Assembly (NCBI GenBank): GCA_003118195.1
Contig: BEXV01000245.1
Location: forward strand, 214,616 to 278,615
DNA from: Hemicentrotus pulcherrimus
Lineage: Eukaryota; Echinodermata; Echinoidea; Camarodonta; Strongylocentrotidae
Length of the DNA stretch: 64,000 nucleotides
Reading direction: 5' to 3'
Within the stretch, counting starts at the first letter, position 1, and the number at the start of each line of letters is the position of its first letter. The position numbers and the translations under genes were made by a program. Positions 36,775-48,396 of the stretch are shown here, in pieces. The notes below the pieces were generated by a model, which saw only the letters and a list, made by a program, of their open reading frames with translations, was not told the DNA's origin and made no database searches.

Positions 36775-39700
36775 TTGGGCTGAGATGTAAAAGTTTACAG
36801 GTGTATAGTAGTTCATAAATATTATAATGATAGTGCCCTCATCGTTGGACAGACATGACAGATCCTTTTTGTCCATCAAAACAATTTTTTTAAATTTGTT
36901 AACGTTTTGATCAGCGAATGGCCAGTAAAAGGACGGGGGGGGGGAGGTGGGGGTCAAGTAGTTTTTGAGTCTCACCCTACCAGTTGGTTTAAAGCTATGT
37001 TAAAGTATTGTTTGGGTTGGACAAAACTAGGGACGCTCGAGTAAAATTTACTAAATAACGCACCCTTTTAGAAAGATATATTCTAAGGGCTTTAAATCAT
37101 GCTAATGGGAATCTCAATAAAGTTTATTTTCAAGCTAACATACTAAAAAGCATTTTCTAGCAGTGTAAGATTATACCAAATGTGTACTACCGAATGGCTT
37201 TGCTGAATTTTGGCATGGTACAGTGATCGAGGATCGGTGGGATGGGGGGGGGGCGCCCCCCGTATACCTCTTTTTATATTTCTAAAATGACTGTCCTTGA
37301 AAGTTTGAGGAATTCAGAATGATTATCTCGTCGTTTTCTCCTCTAAACGTCATACGATTGCCTTCCAGCTCACTCTCACTCCCTATGAAAGTCTCCCCTT
37401 GCCCATGGTCGGAGTCCGCATCTCTGGCTCGGTTCGCGGGTCGTTCACCCGCGCTTTACATGTAACCGAATCGCCCTCAACCATCAGCAGAACGGGATGG
37501 GTTACACAGCCGAGCCCAGCCCGTCAATGGACTACCTGAGACCCAAGGTTCACATCGTCCCTCGTCATGTTACATAAGGGAGGGTAAACACCACCAAAGA
37601 TCGATTGTCGATAGGGTATGTGAACTGGGTCATTTGATCGGGGGTGAATTTATTACAGTGGAAGTGGAATGGGGAGGAGGATGGTGATTTGGGCCCTAAA
37701 GAACTTGGTCCAAGGAATAAATTAATCAAAAAAGGATAAATTCAAACGGTTTATGATAAAAGTAAGAAGAATCGGCATCCATTTAATTAATCGTTGTGGT
37801 CCTTCTTCTTTCGTGTCAATCATCTGATCTCAAATGCTCTGCCAGCCTTTTGCACACTGAAGAGCCTTCTCATTATTTTGCTGGCACTAGGTCTTCCAGG
37901 CAGCATTGGTCAATTAGGAATGGGCATCTTAATAAGTGTAACATAGACTCACTCGCAGTCGGTGTCATGGTCCTCAAAACACATATACGAATGAATAGCA
38001 TGTATTTAATACATTTCGTTATATTTAAATGCGATGAGAAGGGCCTAGGTTCAAGACTCGTCATAAATTTTACGGGAGAAGACGCGGAGAAGCTAAAGAC
38101 GTCATTATAGAAATAGAGGGAGACAGGGGAGCTACATGTAACAAATACTTGAATAAGAAGACATCATATAAACATGCATCTCATACGACAGCGTTTATGA
38201 CGGTTATATACCATTGTATTTTAATCCTATTTTGAGAAATAGGAGAGCGTATAGACACGGAGGTAGGCCTACCAATTTTAGACAATGTAAATAAAACTGT
38301 CTTTGTAAAGCTTCCCTTATTACATCTCAAGCATCTCCATTTAAGCTCCTCAACCTGACGCTAATGCTACTTCACTGCTTTTCTACACAATTGCTGCTTA
38401 TTCATGCAACATATTTATTTGATACGCATGTACAGTAGTCAAAAATGTTAGCGACGAATTTTTTCTCAGTGTGCTCACTAAATCAGTGGATTTACTATCA
38501 AAATGGCAGATCAGTCCTTTACTGTCAAGAGAGCATTCTATGATTCTACCTTTATTGCATGTACATTTATAAGGCCATATGTCCTCATTTTGTTGCACTT
38601 ATCTTCCCCAAATATTTTGAAGTTCAGTCTAAGATTTCCGGTGAATTTAAGTTATAAGTATCTGAATGCATGAACACGACATCGTATATATCGGTCCTCT
38701 CTCTGTGCGTGTAAAAAATATCACTCAGCAACCTCACTAACAATTCGGTGGTCTGACCTTAACTTTTAATGTTTTGCAACTTTTCGATGTTAGTGTAAGT
38801 TATGTCGTGATTGTGAAAAATATACGTCTTTTTTGGACTCAAAGTAAAGTAAAAACTCTATCAATATCGTTATTAATATTTTGAACTTGTCGAATTGGAA
38901 CTATTGAATTTAATCCGAAATTAAGGATCCCGCTCGTTGTATAAGTAGGCCACCAAAAGCCGATAGTCATTGGTCATCTCGCAAACTTCCGTCCAGTTTT
39001 GACAGCGACCCAAGCGGTATGCCAACAATTTTAATTTCTGGTCATTCAAATTCAATGCCACTTTGAAATTTGACCGGCATGCAATAACTATGTTTTGCTT
39101 AAAAACAGACTTTCGTTTTGTCACCATTCATAATGGAATAACACTTTTTAGGCAATAAAACTCATAATAGTCCGACGTGTTAAATTTCGTACCGAACCAC
39201 ACAGGCAACAACTATGCGAGCTATTCTACAGGTAGATTAGCCTTTCCTCTCAATAAATATTCCCAGTGTTCGTGGCTTTGCAGGAAGGTATTCGCCAAAA
39301 CTTCAACCATTGTTAATTTTCTAGAAAGAGCTCGAAACCATGAGTTTGGTCCCCTTGGGGTTGCCAAGTACCCTTCTGTTTTCCCCGACTTCCCTTCGTT
39401 TTGATTTTATTTCAGGCTCTTCTTTTACTCCTTACCCTTGCTTCCAGTAGTTTTATTTTTACAGAGTTCAGGGGTTTACGTCAAAATCAACTTCTCCGCT
39501 TCTATTTTTGACGTGACGGTTTCTCATAAATTTCCTAATTGAATGTTAAAGGGCTTTTGTGAGCGCTTGAGGCAAAGCGCTCCCTTCCAGGTGTCAATCG
39601 GTGGTTAGTCTGTTCACATGCTATATATACCCCCTCCGAGCTAATCTACCAACTTGACGTACTCGTAGACACTAACAGAAATGAAAATGTCATATTTCGT

Positions 39701-42700
39701 TCGAACACGTCAGGGTTGAATGACTGAGAAAGTCAACACGACATTGTCAGATTGCCAGTGATGTTTTTGTATCCTAGACCATGATACCTCTACCACAGTG
39801 GTAGAATATTACAAGAATGGGTTCGTTTACAGAAGGATGAAATAAATTAATAATGAAGTTGATTATGTCCTCAATTCTCCACAATACTTTATATTCATGC
39901 AATGAAAACAGTTATTAAACTGTATTCATTTGAGCGGAAGCCTGTGTATTCATATGCACTATATATACCATAAGAATTATCCTGTCATAGTGTGATGTAC
40001 ACCTTTCACAGGCATATGATTTCAATTTCGGATAGTAGAACGAAACAAAACAAAAACTTGACAAAAACAGGAGGCCTGGGATCCAATTGACTTTACGAAT
40101 TCAACCTTGAAAGAAATCATTACATTTCTGTTACTTTTTTGTTTTGGTATGTAGAAAATTATATCTTAAGAGCGGCCGTATGATTACCAAACTTGTTTGA
40201 TTTATTTTAGAAAATACACCGAGAATCATGTATTGCTGAACCATAACTGAACACTTTAGAAGAACACGTGTCACTAAGTTTAACTTCATCAAAATAAAGT
40301 GGTTAATCTGTTCTGATATGTAGGCCTATATCTTAGTTTATCGCATAAGATGAGTCCGACATTTAGGCCTAACCAAGGGATGAAACGTATTGTTTCTACT
40401 ATCTACCAAAACTCATCGGGCAAGTTCTTTATAGAATGTATTTCTGCAGGTATCTGTAATACTGTGTTTACTGTAATCTTATCGAATGAAGCTTCATTGT
40501 AATTCATTTGAACCATTGACAATGCGACATTGATCTCTAACGATGAACAAGGATCTGTGTAAAGCTATCTTTGTAGTCTTTCCATGTTTATAGAGCCCCC
40601 AAGTCCATTGTCGTATATGGGAGCACAATGTCACCATTCTTTCCCCCACCGCCAAGTTTGACACATTCAGAACAACATCTCAATGGAAACATCGAATCAG
40701 TCCAAAGCCTAGCCTAAGAACCTAGCCACCTCCTTTGTGTCTCTCTGACTCTCTCTAGAGACTAGATTTATGAAGATCTGCGAAAATCCGGTGATTAATT
40801 GGAACTTTATATCACGGACATCCAGACACAAGCCCCTTAAACCATCCTGAAGAAGATCCCCAAAGGGGTTGCCGATTTGAAAAGCGTATTGCGCGGTAAT
40901 CAATGAAGGATATGCAGACCCTTTCTTGATTTCGAACAATTGGATACGTTTCCTTGGAGCTTTTCTTTGTAAATCTAGATGTAAATGGTTATATGTAACT
41001 ATTTGTTCGTGTTAGATGGGAGAGGAAGAGAAGTAGTACGTGTAGAACATTAAATTTGTTTTGGAACCTTCCCCATTGTCAAGTTTTGCGCTTGTATACT
41101 TCAAAATCATTCACTACTGACAATAACGGATCTCATGAACAAGCACCTCAATAAGAATCAACCTTAGAAAAATAACGTACTTTGGGAGTGATTTTATAAT
41201 TTGAAAACTTTTTCTCTCGTGGCCTTTGAACCGAATTACAGATTTCGCAATATTTTGTTTAACAACTCATGAGTCCAAATGCTTATTTAGGAATTGTTTG
41301 GTTATATAAAATATATGGATATATTGTCCACTGTTAATAATGGAACCATTTCATCGATAACAAACTAGATATTACTTATCCCCATGAAAAACTAGAAAAA
41401 GATATTTCATGTACAAATGTGCATGTTTATCTGTATGATAATTTGATTTCAATTACAAAATATCTCTTTACACACACAGACACACGCAGACACCCACACA
41501 TATACAAAGGGTATGAATTTTAAATACAGTATAAATTTTCGTCACCCTAGACACTCATGGTATTATTTTGACCGATGTGTTGAATGATTATGTCATCTCG
41601 TCACAATCCATCAGGTGGTATTATCCCCGACTACCAATGCAACATTGCCGATCCAAGTTTTTAGGAATTTTGTTTGATATATTCATCCCACAATTCCCCC
41701 TTCTTTTTCTTGACACCTCAGAGATTGTAAACGGTTCCTTTTCAAATGTTTCTTTCATGTGCTCATTCGATCTCTTTGTCTTTCTATATCTCGTGTTATT
41801 GACTCGAAATTCTTAGCTAAATCACCATCCTTAGTCATGAGCAAGATGTAGGTATGATTTTGTTTAGCGGGTCGGGTGGGAGTTTAGGTGGCTCCTTTAG
41901 TCCACGATATTCACATGCCCAAGGAACAGTATCAAAGTCCGAGGGAGGTGTAGCGAAACGACCTATGTTGGTACGAGCCAATGAGAGGTCGTGACAAAGC
42001 TTTTCTTGGTTTCTTTACTATACTGATCGAGGGCTGTGAGTGCACCCAATATTCCGTACACACAACCAGGTAATCATTTGTCTCGCAGGCAGCTGACGCA
42101 CAAGCATCTACCCGTCAGACTACCCACTCTCTCTCTCACTCCTCATCTTGGCGAGCTTACGAGAGACAGCTCTCAGAAGCCGAAGGTGGCAATTTTTAAC
42201 AAGTTTCGCAAGATTTTCGCCCGGCTTTGTCAAAACATTGAATATTGATCTCCGTCATCAAATTTCATTCGGGACAATTCTACGTCATCTTTTTGAGGCA
42301 TGTTGATGGTTTCTATCTTGAAAAGACCTTGTGGATTACGTTCCTCCCACATACCATGATCAAAGTAAAGGTGTGTATTGGTCCCGGTGGTAAACTAAAA
42401 TATAATTTCATATCGTGGGATATGTATTTTGTCATCTCTCTTTTCGATCATTTTGTTCATTAATTCTTTTAAATATTTGATTCCAGCTTTTGTCTTCTTG
42501 CTCTCCCCCCTCTCATTTTTAGGAATAAGGAAGGACTGTGCTCGAAAAGCAGCCGGTAGTGATTGAGGAAACAGCACTGATTTTTTACTCTTGGACAGAA
42601 AGGAGACGGCAGTTTTATTGACAAAGTACCTGTTTTTTAACCAACCCACTAAGAAGGAGGGAAGCATAAATACAGAAAAGGTTCGTCAATTTCATCTCAT

Positions 42701-42747
42701 CGGCGTAATGACGAGGATCATTCTTTCCCATGAACTATAGCTGTTGG

Positions 42748-42762
42748 CTTTGATTATCAAAA
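42748..42762. promoter_or_regulatory. Paired TCF/LEF-like motifs just 5' of the wnt5 start
   Basis: CTTTGAT and ATCAAAA face each other one base apart, 7-20 bp upstream of ATG 42769. ATCAAAG is the TCF/LEF core, so the pair resembles an inverted TCF site. It would fit Wnt-pathway feedback, but short AT-rich motifs occur often by chance. This is a weak candidate only. Confidence 0.2.
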
Positions 42763-42768
42763 AGCAAA

Positions 42769-42995
42769 ATGGAAACGTGTACGAACTCCTTGTCGAGTAA
42801 CTCTCCGTCTACCAGCAATTGCAAGAACATGACGTCGAATTGGAGATCGCAGACGTCTTGGAAGATAAGTCGACGCTTCTCTCGTCTCCTATGTCGACCG
42901 TCTATGACGATACTATCAAACGCCTTAATCTTACTTTGGACTTTTGTTGGAATTTTATCACCATCCTTCACGAGAGCACAAGATACAACATGGAT
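42769..42995 (+). CDS. wnt5: Wnt5, coding exon 1 (signal peptide and mature N-terminus)
   Basis: The frame opens at ATG 42769, which has A at -3 and G at +4. Further in-frame Mets occur at 42829 and 42904. From 42904 the peptide MTILSNALILLWTFVGILSP has a typical signal-peptide hydrophobic core, with a plausible cleavage after the TRA that follows. The exon ends DTTW plus two bases (AT) directly before a consensus donor GTAAGT at 42996. The acceptor at 48127 supplies the third base, giving Ile and then NLGLD. The joined text TTWINLGLD aligns with the W-W-S-L-G-M-N start of vertebrate Wnt5 (NSWWSLGMN in WNT5A, from memory). The join therefore rests on phase, splice sites and homology. Starting at 42769 would put 45 residues before the hydrophobic core, so the true start is uncertain. 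Any upstream non-coding exon is not identified. Confidence 0.82.
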
Positions 42996-43848
42996 GTAAG
43001 TCAATAATTTGATTTGATCGTTCCTTCTTTGTATGTCTGTCTCTCTCCCTCTTTGCTATCTATATCCTGAGCTTCTACACATACTTTCTCATTTTATATA
43101 AATACTTGCTTCATATCCTTCCATCTTCTCACCGCACACGTCCCTTTCTTTGTCGGGTTAAAGCTTTTATGTTCCAAGTCATTATGATGATGTGTGATTT
43201 GTGAGTACATGTTGTTTACTGAATCCATAATAGTATGTGGTTCTTTGGTAATGCTCAATTTGTAGTGATTATATCTGTTTATCAATACGAACGTATCATT
43301 AATACATGCCCACCAACATAACAGATTGGGTTTTAATGGCACCTTACCGTATAACTGCTCTTAGGATTAACAGCAATTTGTTAAGATATTAATAATAAGG
43401 GGATGCCAGACATGGCCATTTCTTGTTATACTCGCAGTCCATTCTATCTTACACGCCCTATAAATTCCATTTATACCGATAACAACAACAAAGAGAAGAA
43501 CATGCAGTAGGGTATTCCTTTGAATAAACACATTGATTATCTAATCTCTCCCTGAGGACATGTTGTTTGAGATTTCTATATGGTGATAAAGCCTGTAAAT
43601 AAATCATGATAAGAACAATTTATGGAGGCATAATTATTATGAAGGGTATCACCAAAGAGACCATCTTCCGACACCTTTCATCTTATTCGGGGAAAATCAA
43701 GTATTTTTTTCTCTTCATAACTTTCAAAGTAAAACAGGTTTAGCAAAAACCAAGAAAGAATAAATAAAACAAAATCAATATTCCCACTCGTTTACTTCAA
43801 CACGAGTTGAAACGGGTATACTGGATCTATGATGTAGGGAAGAGGGGT

Positions 43849-43880
<32 letters not shown>

Positions 43881-46800
43881 GGGGGGGCATTAACGTGACA
43901 ACTGATAGCTTTACGTTTTAAGAGGATGTCCGCAAGCCATAGGTTTTTGAGAATTAACGAAATCGAAATCGAGTAGAAGATGAAAGCTAAGCATGTCGAA
44001 CTCCACCCCCCCCCCAGAAAAAAAAATTACTTGAAGAATCCTGACCGTGAATGATACCGTGAACCTTTCTTTCTTTTGTATAGATTGACATTTGTTCTTA
44101 CTGATGCTGAAAATACGTCCCTTTTAGCCAACCTGTTTAGAAATGATCTTCCCAAGATGAAGAAACATCATCAAAGAAAATGATCCATCTCTTTGCGTGA
44201 TTGGACGAAATAATATTTGTTTATTGGAATTATTCAACATTCAACTAGTTTAAATCATATTTCATTTAAATGTTTAGAAAGTCCGTTACCATTCAGATTA
44301 GCTAGTTGAGTGACACTCTTAAAAGAGCCGTGAAAATTGGGTTCTTATTGAGGACAAGGTCTTCGCGATAGAGTAGGTCGGGGAGGAAGGTCGGTCATTC
44401 GGTCCTATACCAGTCCACCGGGACAGATTAATGATTCTCTGCATGCAGCCGTCTTAACGATAAACAATTTACTCTAAATATATAATCATCGTCATTTAAC
44501 TTAATGACCTGTTTATATGTTAACGAAAGAAGTGCAATGAATGAAAGATTATGAGCTAAACTAATATTGCATTTTGAAAAGGAATGTGTTTTCGTCTTTT
44601 ATACTTTTTGCGTAGCCTGTTTTCTTGAAATTGACATGGAATAGGTGCAAATTGTCTTCATCATTTTTATTAGCCAGACGTAAGGGCAAAGGGCAATTAA
44701 TGTAACTTGACGACACGGAGTTAGGTAGAACGTTAAAATTACATGAACGCCTACATGTACGCCATACATACCCCATAGAACTGCTATCATCTTTCTCTCG
44801 CCATGTGTGCGTGGCGCCGCTCATTTTGTTTGGCGATAGAGCTGGACAGTGTGGTAAGAAGGAGAGGGGGAGAGACTGAAGGTTTAGAAGGTTTAGAAGA
44901 AAGATAGATAAACAGAAACAGGTACACGGATAGCAAGTGTATATTAACATAAATGTTAGAATTAAAAAAATGAAGAGAATAATAATGAGAGGGAGAGAGG
45001 GTAACAGATAGTTTGTAAAGACATACACACACAATTAGAGATTTAAAAAAGGGAAAATAGTAAAGAAAGATTTAAAATAGAATTTGCAGATGAATAAAAA
45101 TGGAATGACAGAGATGAATGGATGAATTCAAAATGGGTGGTTAGGAGATATACCCAATTATAGAGAGAAAAGAGGTATTGGACAAGAGGGGAAACCTAGA
45201 GAGATAGAGAGAGAGAGGGAGAGGGGGACGAAAATGGAAACAGAGGAATAATGCTAGAAAGAAAGAGAGAAAGTGATTTCTCACTACCGGCGACTACAGC
45301 TCGACAGGCCGTAACCAATATTTTCCCTGGGTCTATTGTTCCCGAGTGGTATCAGCACCAAACTGGAGTTGCCAAATCCCTACCATGTAGTGGCCTTGCA
45401 TTGTTTCCTTTCCCTTCTGTATCTGCTATCAACTCACGACGCCATCTTTAACCTCAACTCAACCCTTTTCTTTTCTTCTCGCTCTTCAAGCCCAGAAAAG
45501 ATCTTGGTATATGTTTAATTAGATCAATTACTCTTGCTCAACGCTCTTGACAACAAGAGCTTTGTATAACGGTATAATGCGGCATGCTTCAGCAACAGAT
45601 CGAAAATGTTCGGGAAGCGGTTCTTTCCTCAAAGAAAACGATAATAGACCTAATATTGATCGAGGAAACAGCTTGTCTTCGTTTACGAAATAACTCGAGT
45701 CATACCGAAATACTTTAAATGTTTTAATGTTATGGTATGATATGCATTGAAGCAAGTGAAGGAGGTAAGGGTTTGGTGAAGTATTTTCATGATGAATGAT
45801 TCCTGATCATGCATCAAAAACAAAACAAAAAATCCAGTGGAGAAATTCAAGAAGGATTACCGTGGATTGAAACTTAGATCAAATCCATAAACACACAGGG
45901 CAGTCATGAGGTGGATAAAGGAGACGGATCCGCCCCTTGGAAGTGGAAATATCTGAAAGACAAATAAAAACGTAGAGCGTATTCTAAGAGAATATAAAAC
46001 AGATCCTTTAAGGGAATACTCATGAAATGATATTTATCATGTAGACCGTAAAATCCACATCGTTATGCATCAATCATATACAGAATTTGGGCATTATTTT
46101 GTCGGATGACAGGGTCACCATGAAAACGCATTTATGAAGAAAAAACAACATTTTAAACACTGCATAGGCCTAGTTGTCCTCGTACAAAGAGATTGTACTG
46201 ACTCATGTACAAATGAAAAATGAGAGTATCCTGGTTTAAAGAAAAACATTATAAGTGATTATGGTACCGATGTTTCTTGACAGGTATAAATGCTGCACCC
46301 TACCTTTAAGTGCTCCTCGAATGGTATGACGGATGGCTCGATCTTAATCGTATGTCCATCACGTTACATTGAATTGCGCCAAGACGTATCGCGAAAATAA
46401 CTTGAAAGGAGCGTAGGAATGACACATCAATAGGGCGACAAGCGATACCTCTTTATTCACGGTAGCTCAACGAAATCGCCTCCAAAAGACTTTTAATCAA
46501 ATTCTGACTGGCGACACATTATAAGCTTTGTTCTCGTATTAGAGCGCAATACTTCGAAAGAGTCCGTTTAAATCCGCCTTTGACTCACACCGGTGTAGTC
46601 AGCTATCGATCCCACATTTTTTCAGTGCATCATTGTCTGCGTGAAAGTAGTGGCTCTTCTATTTTATTACCTTCTCCCAAGCTTCTTCTATTACACCCAG
46701 GTGCAGTTTATTAGAGTCACTTCATAGCTGTAACTTCTGATCCACTCCGTCGCAGATAAAAAGAACTCAATTACAAGAATTCTAAAAGTCAATTTCTAGC

Positions 46801-48127
46801 GGAATTAAATCCCTTCGGACCGTTTGAGGTATTAGGTTATCTATTGTGTGAACCCATTATAGAATGTCTTGCACACCAATGATAATTGAGGGAGTGGACT
46901 TAGTTTGAAAAAGAAGATTGGCCATCCCCTCCCTCCTAAAGAAACTATTATGAAGTCCCAGTGATTAATTACATCATATACATGTTGCTTATGTCAACAC
47001 TAACATGATATCCATGATATGCCAAACTCCATGGATGTATTGGTCCTTGTAATAGTTCAAGGTGTTTATTGAAACACGAAGCAAGACCTGCGATATTTTC
47101 GAAATGCTAATCATTTTCGAAATCCTAAATGTACATCAAAGCCAAACCATACAGACGTTTTCATAGCCTATCCTCAGACATAGCCTAAAATCAGATTATG
47201 TCACGTATTCTAATCCATAGAACGGACCTTTCGTCGATGTCATAAGACCCAAAGTTGTCCGGTTTCCTAGAACCCTTTGAAGTTTTCAAATACGCAAATC
47301 GGTTTCCAAGGAGACTCTCAAAAGAACAAATGAGGGCAGCTGAATTGCGGGAGAGGACAACAGAAGTAACCTACCATTTAGCTCCCAGTCTGATCAACTT
47401 TCTTTAATGAATATGAAGAAATGGAGCCTGTAAATGGAAGCTTTTCTAAGTTCTATATTGACGCCAGAATCTGACAAACTTGTCGACGAAGTACGACTTC
47501 TCTTCCTTAAGATGCCATCTTTTGAATAGCTCGATTTTTAAAATTTTCTTTACCCTTATTGTTGATCACTCAACATGTGTGATACTTATCTTTTGTTCCA
47601 AAGATACAAACCCCGACAAACAATTATAGTTGTTGTTGTTGAATGGCATTTCACCTTATGAACATTCAATGCAAGAAACATTCCCCCTCTCAATAACCCC
47701 GTTACAGCAAAGAGACCGACAAAAGACCAAACAACGATTATGATATCCCGAATGGCCAAGGATCGGACAATTTGTATTCATTTGGAGTCGATTTTATTAT
47801 CAAAGGAGGGACAAAAGTAACAAGCAAAACTATAAACTCAAGTGAGGTACATGTATTAGCGTCAGTATTTGCATTTGTAGTTTTCTAAATGCATAAATCA
47901 TATCGCAGTACCTTAATAGGGTAGGTTTGATTTGGTAATTTGACGAAAATTTGTCCAACAAGTACAAAAGGCTAGAGGAAATCAAAAGAAAGACAAAGCT
48001 CATGTTATTGGGAGAAGAAACAAATTCTTTCTGTGTGTTACCAAACATCTTAAGACACTCTTTCTCAATTAAGACATGTCAATAACTTTCAATTTTTTCC
48101 CCCTACCCTTCTTCTATCCCTCTACAG
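42996..48127 (+). other. wnt5 intron 1 (5132 bp)
   Basis: The intron begins GTAAGT and ends with a pyrimidine-rich tract and CTACAG; it splits a codon after its second base. It holds a (GA)n microsatellite at about 43848-43888, a second GA tract near 45196-45232, purine-rich low-complexity DNA around 44840-45200, and otherwise unique AT-rich sequence. The part around 46380-46640 is less AT-rich and includes a CCTTTGA motif and the palindrome ACACCGGTGT (about 46589-46598). No other coding exon was recognised. Confidence 0.8.
43848..43888. repeat. (GA)n microsatellite in wnt5 intron 1
   Basis: GA repeat ending in a run of seven or more G. Confidence 0.93.
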
Positions 48128-48396
48128 AAATCTAGGACTCGACACGAGAGTCCAGCAGTTCGATGCCTTCCGGAACCCAGAGCTGTTCATCCTGGGCACC
48201 CAACCCCTGTGCAGTGAGTTACTCGGTCTGTCCCCCGGTCAGCAGAAGCTATGCCAGCTCTACCAGGACCATATGGCACCCATTGGTGAGGGCGCCAAGA
48301 TGAGCATCGACGAGTGCCAAAACCAGTTCACGAACAGAAGGTGGAATTGCAGCACGGTCGATAGCAATAATGTCTTTGGAAAGGTGCTCAGCATAT
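48128..48396 (+). CDS. wnt5: Wnt5, coding exon 2 (N-terminal Wnt domain)
   Basis: The exon has one leading base, 89 full codons, and one trailing base. It is flanked by a pyrimidine-rich acceptor ending CTACAG and a donor GTAAGT. The peptide carries the Wnt5 hallmarks [45 protein letters not shown] and RRWNCSTVD. These match vertebrate Wnt5a/b almost position by position ([37 protein letters not shown], from memory). Four conserved cysteines are present (residues about 104, 118, 139 and 150 if translation starts at 42769). The Asn of NCS is the conserved N-glycosylation site. Wnt5 is a secreted lipid-modified ligand, usually acting through Frizzled and Ror/Ryk in planar polarity and cell movement. 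No frameshift or stop is seen. Confidence 0.96.

Larger units (their letters stand above)
24111..42747. other. fbxl14-wnt5 intergenic region
   Basis: Eighteen kilobases between divergent genes. It holds repeats at 25.1-27.5 kb, 29.2 kb, 32.6 kb and 36.5-36.8 kb, plus a GC- and CpG-richer patch at about 37340-37570, and is otherwise AT-rich with no recognised exon. The position upstream of both genes makes it the likely location of regulatory DNA; none can be assigned from this sequence alone. Confidence 0.55.

Noticed and set aside
42395..42667. 90-codon minus-strand frame just upstream of wnt5
   Set aside because: No known domain; more likely part of the wnt5 promoter or 5' UTR region.
42735..43007. 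Open frames on minus and in another plus frame overlapping wnt5 exon 1
   Set aside because: Shadow frames. Only the frame beginning at 42769 has the signal peptide and the correct splice phase to exon 2.
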